DNA of 13,659 nt from Setaria digitata (lineage: Eukaryota; Nematoda; Chromadorea; Rhabditida; Setariidae): contig RCAB01000898.1 of NCBI GenBank assembly GCA_003640385.1, forward strand, positions 1 to 13,659, in the 5' to 3' direction. Position numbers and translations under genes: made by a program. Under the pieces are notes generated by a model. That model was not told the DNA's origin. It searched no databases and saw only the letters and a program-made list of their open reading frames with translations. This document shows positions 1 to 8,875 of this stretch, piece after piece (the stretch's first letter is position 1; each line of letters opens with the position of its first letter).

Positions 1-270
1 ATATATATATTTATTATATATATATTTATTATATATATATTTATTATATATATTTATTGTATATATATTTATTATATATATATTTATTATATATATATAT
101 TTATTATATATATATATTTATTATATATATATATTTATTATATATATATATTTATTATATATATATATTTATTATATATATATATTTATTATATATATNT
201 TTATTTATTACATACATATATATATATATTTATTTGCTTATTATCATTTATATATATATATATTTGTATA
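1..270. repeat. AT-only tandem repeat (minisatellite-like)
   Basis: The stretch is a degenerate tandem array of units near 14-17 bp, each a run of TA dinucleotides followed by TTTAT. Unit length drifts because the TA run varies. One undetermined base (n) sits at 199, consistent with assembly or sequencing trouble in the repeat. The array decays into diverged copies after about 205 and stops near 270. Frames open through it give only Tyr/Ile/Leu repeats and are not genes. The window begins inside the array, so its true length is unknown. Confidence 0.93.
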
Positions 271-345
271 GTGTTTAATAATTAGTGACCGACTATAGAA
301 CAGAACAAAGCCATTTTAATTTTAATTTTATTTTATCAGTGATCC

Positions 346-650
346 CTAGTCAGGAATGATAACGGGAAGGTGGTACGGGAATGAAAATGAGCGATGAAGC
401 CCTATGTTAGGATGAAATTTGGTGACACGACGAGGTACGGCAATAAAAAGGTATTGGTAACTGAAAAATGGTACCCATTTTACAGGTGACCTCGATGGAG
501 TAGCAAAGCAATATGGGATAACATCTCTTATCATTATCATTCCATGCACGGAAAACTCTTTTCTCGTCGAATATCTTTTCATTCTCGGGATGAAATCCAA
601 GAAAATATGTTGAAAATTTGAAATCAACAAAGGGATAATTCTTATTATAT
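346..650. other. Unidentified complex segment with foldbacks
   Basis: Between the AT repeat and the AT-rich flank lies DNA of clearly higher complexity and GC content. GGAATGATAA at 353-362 recurs inverted at 534-543. AAAATGG at 465-471 pairs with CCATTTT at 475-481 around a 3-base loop. A 94-codon frame is open on the minus strand (346-630), but its product matches nothing I recognise. It is dominated by Phe, Pro, Tyr and Arg and has no recognisable domain. A decayed short foldback transposon is possible, as is an exon or unique intergenic DNA. I cannot decide between them. Confidence 0.3.
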
Positions 651-1030
651 TTCTAAAATTTAATGATTTGAAAAATGAAAAAAATGTTTAAAACTGAAAG
701 AATTTAATAATTTATATCAGAAGAATTTACAATACCATATATAATAATGTGATAAATTTCTCATTGGAAATTCCAAACATATATTATTCAATGAACTACT
801 TTAGGTCTATAATCATTGTTAGAGACCTGAAATTATATCATCTCATATTTCAGTATATTAATCATGCAAAGTTATCCTTTACACTTTTTCTTTTCGTTTT
901 CAAATTAATAAAATGAATTCAAGAATAGTGAAGTAACACAAGTGAATGGTTATAATGGTACAGTTGTGAATGGAGAAACAGAAAGAGCAATTTGCAATTT
1001 TCCGTTAGAATATCAGAAGAGTAACTAGAC
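651..1030. other. AT-rich flank, nothing recognised
   Basis: I find no ORF, RNA gene or repeat that can be supported here. The DNA is AT-rich with short A and T runs and looks like ordinary intergenic sequence upstream of the hydrolase gene. Confidence 0.55.
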
Positions 1031-1035
1031 TTATT

Positions 1036-1083
1036 TTAGCTTCTAAGTTTTAAGCTGATAAACCTCACTAGTGTGAGCTAAGC
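1036..1083. repeat. Cluster of two short hairpins
   Basis: AGCTT (1038-1042) pairs with AAGCT (1052-1056). CTCAC (1064-1068) pairs with GTGAG (1073-1077) around the loop TAGT. TTAGC at 1036-1040 could instead pair with GCTAA at 1077-1081, closing a branched structure but competing with the inner stems. The stems are only 5 bp, so chance is quite possible. No known RNA family is recognised. Confidence 0.25.
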
Positions 1084-1199
1084 TAGCATATTAACTCAGC
1101 ACAACTAGTTGAAGTATTTGAAAAGATCACACGATCGGAAGAAGTCCCAACGAGATATTCTAGTCAATTTCAATTATTTCACGATGTTATATTTTCTTA

Positions 1200-1500
1200 G
1201 GCCATAGTGTGGTGTTTCCTCGTTAAGTGGAATTATTACTCTCAGGTCTAGGTAATTCATTTGAGGATTTAGTTAACGGTAGCCTAGATTATCCCGGGTA
1301 ATCCCAGACACCACGAAGGACCGACTAATCACTACAGAATTGCATTCTCCATTACGGTTTAACCTGACGCAGAATTCCCGCAAAACCCGAAGGTTTGAGT
1401 TTAAATTGCGATGCAGCTACAACGCTTGTGATAGGTGGATGCGAGTTATGTGTTATAGCGGGACTGGGATTTCCTGGTGAGAAGTCCCGGGACACACTTC
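1200..1500. other. GC-richer, hairpin-dense segment of unknown nature
   Basis: This is the most GC-rich non-coding part of the window and has little homopolymer sequence. It carries GTGGTGT (1209-1215) inverted as ACACCAC (1308-1314). A tetraloop-like hairpin has AAACC (1383-1387), loop CGAA and GGTTT (1392-1396). A 7-bp stem joins 1459-1465 to 1483-1489, and a perfect 10-bp palindrome GTCCCGGGAC lies at 1484-1493. TCCCGGG occurs at 1292 and again at about 1485. TAGCCTAG near 1280 matches a Pol III A-box core, but no convincing B box sits at tRNA spacing. It does not look like 5S, spliced-leader, U-snRNA or tRNA sequence. Candidates are a non-coding RNA gene, a promoter or 5' UTR exon of the downstream gene, or an old transposon copy. 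Confidence 0.35.
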
Positions 1501-1758
1501 ATATTTTTCCGGAAATTTGATTTCCCCTCCAAAAATATCATTTCTTTTCCTGCCGAAAATTTAGTCCACATGTTATGTAACTCTGGATTTACGCATTCTC
1601 TGAAAAGCTTCCTAAGCTTTTTAAGTTTCTCGATTTTTTTTTCTTAAGAATTTTAATTTTTCTTACCGTTATTGTTCGTTTATATTTGCTTATGTCTGTT
1701 AGTAAATGATCTTTGATTATTCAAATAATCGAGTATTTTGGTTGAGATGAATTCAAGA

Positions 1759-1788
1759 CATTTTTTTTCCTTATCTCAAACATTTCAG
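1759..1788 (+). promoter_or_regulatory. Splice acceptor before the start codon (trans-splice site or 5' UTR intron end)
   Basis: A pyrimidine-rich stretch with eight T's ends in CATTTCAG at 1781-1788, a close match to the nematode acceptor TTTTCAG. The sequence after it (1789-1862) contains no ATG before the predicted start at 1863. That is what a 74-nt leader after splicing would look like. In nematodes such sites often receive a spliced leader; an upstream non-coding exon would look the same here. No matching donor upstream is evident, which mildly favours trans-splicing. Confidence 0.5.
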
Positions 1789-1862
1789 GGTGAAGCCGAC
1801 TTACTTCCTGAAGAGGAAGATATTTGTAGCAGGAAAGTACGTGAGTGGTGGCAACCTGTAGA

Positions 1863-4823
1863 ATGACACTATTAGAATCGCTTTTAAACTGTGTTTCACT
1901 GTCGGATCTCTGGTCAAATTATGTTTGGCTTGGGGTATTTGTTGTATTCGTTTCATTAGTCCGTTTTCTGGACGTATTGAGTTATCCGGAAAAGCCTGAA
2001 GTAACGTATATGCAGAAGGGGGCACTTGGCAAGACGAGTTTATCAATCGCTGATATATTAAATCGATGTCCTATTTTAAACGAAGTGTTAGTTTTCTGTT
2101 TTTTTTTTTTTTTTTTTTTGCGAATCATTGCTTATGCACTGTCAAAATCGTTAATTTCAACATACCGAATGGAAAAATATCGTTCATACTTATAGCATGA
2201 TGGATTCAATATTGGTTTTAATTATTGTCTAACTCCGGAATGGAATTGGTTAAAATTCATGCCAGGAATTAGCATTTGATCGTTAGTTAGATTAGAAACT
2301 AAACAAATAATAAATTCCGTCTTAGGTAAGTTTCCTTCCAGAAAATATTGGATGATGATATGTTGCGAGACGTCAATATAGTAGATTCATTTCAGTAAAA
2401 GTTTGGTTGGTATCATATATATTCATTACAGTGATAAATTTCAGCTACTTACCACCATTGTTGTGGGGTCGAAGTGGTCATTTGCAGACAGCATCATATG
2501 GATTGTTCGGACATGCTTCACTTATTCGGACATATGATCGACGTCATGTTGTGAAGCTAACTGATGGAGCATCGGTTGTATTTGATATTTTCGAACCTGT
2601 TAAACCGCATCCTTCCCGAAGTAAGCATAGCTATTAACTAGTTTGATAAGAAGGTTAGAAGGTAGAGTTATGTGTGGTTTGATAGGTTAAAGGATGCTTT
2701 TGCATTTTTTTTTTCCAAGTTCTGGCAGCATTTTTAAGAATTTCCATAACTTGAAATTTTCGCATTAGATATGGAATTTTTCAGAAGACCTAACTCTGGC
2801 GTTATGTCCCGGTATTGCAAATACGAGTGAATCAAATTACATCCGTACTTGTGTTCATTATGCTCAGGAAAATGGATTTCGTTGCGCTGTACTAAATCAT
2901 CTCGGTGCACTGAAACATGTTCCACTCACATCAAATCGTATATTTTCATACGGTTGGCTGATGCTGTATTTATTAATTCTGTTGACTGGCAAGATAAAAT
3001 GTGTCATGTAAATTCACTGTGAATTGATTAATAGGTTTTTGACTTAGAATATGTTTTCCAATAGGATAACACAAAGTTTTGTGAGTTACTGTTCTTACAG
3101 TGATTGCAAGGATGATCGTAAGTAAATGAGTTATTGCCGGAAAGGCCATTAGACTGGCTGGAATCGAAGATAGAACTCGGGCTCAACTTTCTTTTAGCCT
3201 AGAAGAGATGTAGAAGCTGCGAGAGTAAGTATTTTTGAAATTTAGATTTCTTCAAACCAGTGGATTTCCTTAAAGCAACTTCTCTCAACAAATTTTTTAA
3301 AGGTGGTACTGAGGAAATGGAAGAAATGTTAGCACGTTTGGCTGATTTATATCCGTCTACACGTTTCTTCTGTATTGGTTTTAGTATGGGTGGCAACATA
3401 ATCACGCGTATGATTGCAAAATTCTCTACCGAAAGTTTCCGTCATCGAATTATTGCTGGACTTTCCGTCGCACAGGGGTATTCTGCTGTATCGTTAGTTT
3501 TTTACCATCAATTTTATTCAAACACTTTTTATTAATGGTACTGTATGATATTATATCCGGTTTTAGCCCGAACTTACCATAAATTTGGTCCATACTTAAT
3601 ACTTCTGGTAGGATACTGTTTCTCTAATGATTTTGGCATTATGTTTGCATAATGAGTCAAGATTAGATCACTTATTAAATCACTCATTTTTAGAATACTC
3701 ATTTGCTACATTTGCCATAAAAGTGAAGCTGCTAAGTTTTAATCGTTGCTAATTTTTGCCTTATATTTGTCTTATCCTCTGTATCGTCGAATTCCTGTTT
3801 TTCATTTTGCACAAATATTTTCATGAAGTGTCGAAACAAAAAAAAAAGAACGGTTTTTTTTTTTCTTTTTTTGAAATTCTCAGCGAAAATTGGATTTAGG
3901 TCACTTTCACTCTATCACAGTTGGGAAAATGGTCGTCGTGCATATAACTATTTGATAACGGAAAATATGAAACGTCTTCTAAGAAGAAACTATGATATGG
4001 CAGTGGCACCGCACGTGAAGACAGGTTTAGTGGATGAGCAGGCAGGCTTTTTTATATGAAAACTACTCATAATCAGATATATTATTTTTGGCTTACTAAT
4101 TTTTCTAAACTTCAGTCCTACAAATTCATTTTGAAGCACTTGTGGGCGGCAACATCGATAATGGCACTGGATGATTCATATACCCGTCGTATACTCGGTT
4201 ACGAAAGTGTCGAGGAATTTTATCGTGACATCAGTTCCTTATCAGTTATTCCGAAGATTAAAATTCCAATGGTAACTTTCTGTGTAATCTTTTTAAGGAG
4301 CTAAAGTGAAATCCAGCGCTTTAAATTAAAATTCTATTGAAAAATAAATTGCTTCTCTCCCATCGTATTGGAAACAACTTTCGAGAAAAACAAAATTACA
4401 TTTTTTAGTAGTTCCATTAGTATTATTAACAAATAAGTATGCTGAAATATTAGTTTTCGTATTCAGCTAGGCTACTGGTAAATTCTCCTCTTTTTTCATA
4501 CCCTTATCATTGGAACTATCAGTGGAAAAGACGGAATATATAAATGTATATTATTATAGTACTAATATCATAATATATAATCGAAGTATTTACAGGTTTT
4601 CATGAATTCACTAGACGATCCGCTGATACCTCCGTGTCTCTGGCAACCGGTTCGTGAATTGGCTGCTACAAATGAACATTTTGGCTTCGTTCTCACTAAG
4701 CATGGGGGGCATCTTGGCTTCCTGGAAGGCAGTGGTATTGCTCCAAATTCTATCACCTGGCTGGATCGTTTCATTGTTGAACTTGCTAATTCAGTTATTG
4801 TAGAATATGATGAAAGTGACTAG
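1863..4823 (+). CDS. ABHD2: ABHD2-type alpha/beta hydrolase (monoacylglycerol lipase ABHD2 homologue), 7 exons
   Basis: Exons are 1863-2086, 2445-2620, 2785-2952, 3303-3492, 3900-4041, 4116-4271 and 4596-4823. Joined in phase they give 427 aa; human ABHD2 is 425 aa. The start is the first ATG after the 1788 acceptor, with A at -3 and an in-frame TGA at 1842. Residues about 20-36 form one hydrophobic membrane anchor. Family motifs follow in order: PPLLWGRSGHLQT (78-90), CPGIAN (141-146), NHLGAL (171-176), the nucleophile elbow GFSMGG with Ser217, LDDP with Asp360 as probable acid, and HGGHLGF with His391. Spacing matches human Ser207/Asp345/His376, and the CPGIAN-to-NHLGAL stretch is ABHD2-like rather than ABHD1/3. 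Human ABHD2 is a membrane serine hydrolase that cleaves monoacylglycerols, including 2-arachidonoylglycerol in sperm. The same chemistry is inferred here. The end of exon 5 is the one uncertain junction (4041 or 4029, changing four residues). Confidence 0.93.
2087..2444 (+). other. Intron 1 of the ABHD2 homologue
   Basis: The donor GTTAGT follows a split Val codon and the acceptor is TTTCAG. The joined protein reads CPILNEVYLPPLLW, matching CPLLTKEYIPPLIW of the human protein in length. A run of 21 T's (2099-2119) begins 13 bases inside the donor, so read length calls here may be unreliable. Confidence 0.85.
2953..3302 (+). other. Intron 3, weak junctions plus internal decoy splice sites
   Basis: Protein alignment fixes the junction: SYG joins GTEEMEEML with no gap against human TYGCTWEFGAM. 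The used donor is GTTGGC and the acceptor is TTTAAAG, both poor. Inside the intron are better-looking pairs: acceptor CTTACAG with donor GTAAGT flanking 3101-3117, and acceptor CTTTTAG with donor GTAAGT flanking 3198-3224. Inclusion of the 17-nt segment shifts frame. Inclusion of the 27-nt segment brings an in-frame TAG at once. Confidence 0.6.
4030..4115 (+). other. Intron 5, probable GC-AG intron (4042-4115)
   Basis: The acceptor TTCAG at 4111-4115 is clear and exon 6 starts in phase 0. Exon 5 must therefore end at a codon boundary before the TGA at 4057. Two choices fit: a GC donor in CAG|GCAGGC giving a 74-nt intron, or a GT donor in TTA|GTGGAT giving an 86-nt intron. The GC site matches the surrounding donor consensus better (CAG before, A at +3, G at +5), and the retained residues VDEQ look like normal coding sequence. 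The GT site at 4025 has good context but the wrong phase. Confidence 0.5.
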
Positions 4824-4940
4824 CTTGGACAAGAGAACGAAAAAGAAGAGAAAAAAGTGGTATCATTATAATAACATTTTGAACAAATCAGTGGTTATAT
4901 TAGCATAGTATTAGAAGAAATAATGAGTTTTTATTAATAG

Positions 4941-4946
4941 AATAAA
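4941..4946 (+). terminator. Poly(A) signal AATAAA of the ABHD2 homologue
   Basis: AATAAA occurs 118 nt after the TAG stop, a typical 3' UTR length for a nematode gene. Cleavage would be expected around 4955-4970. A second AATAAA at 5907-5912 could serve a longer 3' UTR or an alternative last exon. Confidence 0.55.
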
Positions 4947-5115
4947 GAAGGAATTGCGATTTAATTGTGAGAGTACAACAGGAAGAAATCTTGTCCGTAT
5001 TGAAATGATCTGTCGTCACAGTAATTGTTCCATTGTACTTCTTTCAATTAACAGTCATTCCTCTTTATACCCCACATTTTTTCACCTTTGTTATATGTAC
5101 TATTGTCTCTCCCAG

Positions 5116-5241
5116 CGGGTTTTTGATGTTGAAATGTGGAAATATGACAGGTTTTACATCATATCAGGTATAATGATTGCACTTAGGGAATTAGGTGTGG
5201 AAGATGTGAAAGCTTATTTTAAAAGCATTGATTTCGATTGA
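5116..5241 (+). CDS. Possible terminal exon or small ORF downstream of ABHD2
   Basis: A pyrimidine-rich tract ends in TGTCTCTCCCAG at 5115, a strong acceptor. The frame starting at 5116 stays open to TGA at 5239-5241 and gives about 41 residues beginning RVFDVEMWKYD and ending FKSIDFD. An ATG at 5134 would give a 35-aa product by itself. The acceptor lies about 170 nt after the AATAAA at 4941, a spacing resembling nematode operons with trans-splicing. It is also phase-compatible with exon 6 of ABHD2; that splice would replace exon 7 and remove the catalytic Asp and His. I recognise no protein family, and the open frame could be chance. Confidence 0.22.
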   Translation, partial: RVFDVEMWKYDRFYIISGIMIALRELGVEDVKAYFKSIDFD

Positions 5242-5337
5242 ATGGTATATATTTTCTTTAGAAGAGAATAACAGTTTTATAGAGTACGAAGGGAAGAGTT
5301 TTTGTTCTTTTACTTGGTTGTATTTGTGACTTGCAAA

Positions 5338-5442
5338 ATGGGTTGTGGTTTAATGACGTGCCGGTCGCCAAGTGATGGAGTCATAGACTATAATATATTA
5401 CATGTTCATTTTTCATTAACCAGAACTTTAAATGTCTATTAA
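5338..5442 (+). CDS. Short ORF with MGCG start, doubtful
   Basis: A 34-codon frame begins MGCGLMTCRSPSDG and ends at TAA 5440-5442. The underlying DNA at 5340-5385 is noticeably richer in G and C than its surroundings. Gly2-Cys3 would fit N-myristoylation and palmitoylation if it were the first exon of a larger gene. There is no clear acceptor in front and no matching downstream exon found, so this is a weak candidate. Confidence 0.12.
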   Translation: MGCGLMTCRSPSDGVIDYNILHVHFSLTRTLNVY

Positions 5443-7360
5443 AATTAGCTGCTGTTGTTGTTGTCGTGTGATGTGTTAGTCTTTATTGTAAAAAAAAAAA
5501 AGGAAAAAAGCATTGATGTACAAAAATGTGACGTATTCATCATTTCTTATATTTTAATCTTGTCTACTTATCACCCTACAGTGGTAATCGATGATTTTTT
5601 TCTCCTGAACATTTATTTCCAGTCCTTAAATAATTTGGGGCATTACTTCATTCCAGAATTCTGCTCCTCACTGTAAAACTGTTACTTGTTTGCAATGTTT
5701 TTAATGGGCATTTGCCTTTTTTTATCCAATTTTTGTTCCTTGTCAGTATGATAGTGGCGTAACCCTTTTTTCTTTTGTTTTGTTTTTCTTCCATCCAGAA
5801 AACAAAATTCTTTAAAGTAATAATGCTTTAATAATTTATATTTGTAAAATTTCCTCACTGCACCGGATAAAGATATTTTGTCTACAAATCATATTTTTAT
5901 ATCACCAATAAAATTATCCTGCATGCATCATCTTACTAAATATTAGAATGGTGATTCTGATTCACTTAATTGGTCGAGTTAACTAGTGTGAAATTTTTGT
6001 TTACTGGTAAAATGAAAATGAAGTCTTCGTTCACGAGGTATGTAATCTGGAAGATATTCGGAAACATTTTCCTTGGTATGTCGAACACATTAGTTTTTCA
6101 GGTCGTTCCTTTAAATTATTGTGTGAGATGTTGCAATTAGATAATTATTTCTTAATCGTTTTAGGTGAATAACGCTGAACTTATTTAACGAATAGGAAAG
6201 TATTTATTATTTTGCTATTTGTGCCGAAAGGATAGATAGATCTTTGCTATGTGTCCTGTTATTGAAATTTTTGCAAATTTAGAATATGAGAAAGATAAAT
6301 TTTAGGAATAGTGGGTGATAGCCTATACTTTCCTTTTAAATTCACTTTATAGCTTGTTTCAAATTTATAAATTATTCACCACAATTTTTAGATCATTTTA
6401 ATTGTGATCCGGATTTATTTATGCTAACAGAATCTTTTTAGTAGCTAACAGAATCCTGTCAGGCATGATAGCTAATCAGTACAATAATAAAAGTATGTTT
6501 TACAATCGAGCACCATTAAATTAATTAGTTTCAAACTAATAGATTCGAAGTAGATAAATTGATCATCGGTAGCCATTTCTAGCTTACTGATTATTATTTG
6601 AATTTCTATTTGATATCTGTCCGGAATTCGTATAGTCACTTGAAATTTGATATTTTATGAGAATTAAAGTTATGGAATAACTTGAAACTGGTAATTTGGT
6701 GGGTTTTTTTTTTTTTTCTTAATCTCTTATCAAGAGAAGCATCGAAGGAAATTTTTGGCTTAGGCTTTTTATCATTTCAATTTTTCGCTTCCTTCTTTCT
6801 TCCTATTACTGAAAATCTAAAAGAAATTTCGCTTGCTGAAACTTGATAAAAGAATAAAACGATCTGGAAAGTTTTGAACCTGAAAATATGACAAGCTTTA
6901 AATTATTAGGCAACTGAAAGATTTTATGCAACATTCATTAACATTGTTAGCACTAATATGGCATTCGCTGAAATGCCGACAATAGTAGTGAATGATTGAA
7001 AATTAAAAAAAAAAAAAAAATTTCAAAAATCTGAAACAGTTTAAAATTATGTTACAAAAGAAAGTAAATGATCGGGAATTTCAAACATTTAGTTTTGTTT
7101 GCTTCCTCTGAGCAATGCTAATTATTTACTGGATATTATGTTCAAAAGTATTTTAGGTAATACTTTCTTCTCATATTTTCTTTTTTCTTTTTTTTAAATT
7201 TACAAATAATGATGTCAAATATGGTAACATTCAATATTTTATTTCGTTATATATTTTTAGTTTATTACTAAGTTTTTCCTGCTCGTTTTTTTAATTTTTG
7301 GAAATATAATAATGTTTAATATGTTCATGCTGCTAGAAAGAAGAGATTCAAAAATCCAGG
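5443..7360. other. AT-rich non-coding stretch
   Basis: No ORF with protein-like composition is visible on either strand. Poly-T or poly-A runs occur around 6705-6718 and 7006-7021, and an AATAAA lies at 5907-5912. A consensus-looking donor (GTATGT at 6038) and acceptor (TTTTTCAG ending at 6101) define a 64-nt intron-like interval. Splicing it leaves only about a dozen codons from the ATG at 6012, so I do not call a gene. Confidence 0.5.
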
Positions 7361-7440
7361 GAAAAAAAGAACTGATGATAAATTTAGTTCATCATAAAAG
7401 TAAGTCTCAAAAATTCAAAAAAATATCATTTGATTGATTA

Positions 7441-7484
7441 AAATAATTGAAGTCTCAAAATTAAATAATTAAAGTCTCAAACAA
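7441..7484. repeat. Two-copy 22-bp tandem repeat
   Basis: The unit AAATAATTGAAGTCTCAAAA plus two bases is repeated at a 22-bp period, at 7441-7462 and 7463-7484, with a few differences. A partial related copy with AAGTCTCAAAA begins near 7400, and GAAGTCTGAAA appears near 10443. Confidence 0.6.
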
Positions 7485-8328
7485 AAAAAAATCAAATATA
7501 ATTGAGCAAAAATACTTATCATCTGTTCGACGTTTCACGTAAGTGTTAATTCAAATTGATCAAACATTGAAAAGAATTTTTAACAAATGGTTAAAATTTA
7601 CCATATACTGCTGTATGTTTAACACTAATTGCTAATCAATTTATTTACTTTTTGTATTGCTACAGAGGAAAGTTGGAAAATGCTTTCCCTTTTCAAACTG
7701 ATCAGTGATAAGTGCTATTATAGGTATTATACCTACAGATTTTGCATTGATTGGTTTATTGATTTCAAAACGATTTTTTTCATTTCGTACAACCGCTATG
7801 ATCTATTTTACCATAGCAAAAAAAGAAATAATTAATTGTAATCAGATCTGATGGTTTCATGATGAATTATAAACTTGTGGTAGTGCTATCATGACATTGT
7901 GTTATTGTAATAAAATGCAACATTATCAGTTAATATCATGATAAAGATCAATTAATATAAATTAACTAAAAATTTTTTAAAAAATGCATGTTTATTTTTT
8001 AGCTTTTAAATTATATGGTTTAGATGTGAAACGTTCTTGCGTCACAAACAGCAGAAATAGATGGAGGATCATTTTAATCAAATCAAAATTTCTTAACTTT
8101 ATCTTTCAATTACAACATTTTATAAAGATAATCACTCAGTCAGCTCATTTTATTTTTTTTTTTTTACTATCATTTTATAATTGAACTCGTTTAATCAATA
8201 AGTTGAGTTACTTTTATGGTCTGGTTGATTGATCAGGATTTAAGTTTGCATGTTGTAGGAAATGGTTTTAAAAAAAAAGAACTAGAAATAGAATTTTATT
8301 TACGGAACTAAAAACTGATGCAGCACTG
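7485..8328. other. AT-rich non-coding stretch
   Basis: Frames of 60-70 codons open here (7629-7835 and 7984-8184), but they are rich in Phe, Ile, Tyr and Lys as expected from AT-rich DNA, and lack splice or domain support. Nothing else is recognised. Confidence 0.5.
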
Positions 8329-8369
8329 TCTCTCTTTTTTTCTTTTTTCCCTTTTTTCCTTTTTTTTTT
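8329..8369 (+). repeat. 41-nt uninterrupted pyrimidine tract
   Basis: Every base is C or T, mostly T runs split by single C to CCC. Such tracts can form triplex DNA and can also act as strong splice polypyrimidine tracts. No AG acceptor with an open exon follows closely, so a splice role is unsupported. Confidence 0.75.
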
Positions 8370-8875
8370 AATAGCAATATCGGCACCAAGTAAATGGACA
8401 ATTAAATAACTAATTTCATTTGACATATTCTTTGAATTTTTTCTTCCTTATGTCGTCGCAAACATCTAATTTAATTGATAAAACAGTAAATTATCAATTC
8501 CAAATAATTCCTTTCGTTCGCCAATTGCAATAAGAAAGATGTCAGCGAATTCCGGGAATAATTAATCATTTTTGCTGTTAAAACAGCAGTATTGTTATGC
8601 CCGTAGTAGCGTAACAAAATTTCAACTAAACAATCATTAATAATATTGAAAAAATGTAAAGATTCATTCTTTACACGTACGTGATGATATTACGTTTCCA
8701 ATGTCATACAAAACTTTATCACTTCAACAATTTATCACTTCTTTTTTGGGGTAATTAGCACTGATGTGAACCCGAAAACCTTCGCAATATGGAACACTTG
8801 TTGTAAATTAGTCCTTCTGTTTATTAAAAGAATTCTAGAAAAAAAGATTTAAAGGAAAGGGAGCAATTAGTTTGT
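8370..8875. other. AT-rich non-coding stretch with small palindromes
   Basis: No gene is seen. A 7-bp stem, TGCTGTT with AACAGCA, separated by AA lies at 8573-8588. The 10-bp palindrome CACGTACGTG lies at 8674-8683. The latter belongs to a recurring motif described further right. Confidence 0.45.

Noticed and set aside
57..278. 73-codon Tyr/Ile/Leu frame
   Set aside because: It is simply the AT tandem repeat read in one frame and contains the undetermined base.
1198..1203. Nematode telomere repeat TTAGGC
   Set aside because: It occurs only as isolated single copies (1198 and a few others), never in tandem.
1274..1400. tRNA or tRNA-derived SINE
   Set aside because: TAGCCTAG resembles an A box, but the nearest B-box-like words (GGTTTAACCTG, GGTTTGAGTTT) are poor and at wrong spacing, and no cloverleaf forms.
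1845..1862. Earlier start for the hydrolase at 1845
   Set aside because: The codon at 1845 is GTG, directly after an in-frame TGA; the first ATG is at 1863.
1801..2046. 81-codon minus-strand frame
   Set aside because: It is antisense to exon 1 of the hydrolase and its leader, with no domain or splice support.
3261..3302. Earlier start of exon 4 at the AG of 3259-3260
   Set aside because: It is in phase but inserts about 14 residues where the human protein has none; starting at 3303 gives an ungapped match.
3199..3405. 68-codon minus-strand frame
   Set aside because: It overlaps intron 3 and exon 4 in antisense and has no recognisable family.
4568..4774. 68-codon minus-strand frame
   Set aside because: It is antisense to exon 7; the sense strand encodes the conserved LDDP and HGGHLGF motifs.
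6012..6137. Two-exon mini-gene with GTATGT donor at 6038 and TTTTTCAG acceptor at 6101
   Set aside because: After splicing the frame stops within a dozen codons; unspliced it is a 41-codon frame with no support.
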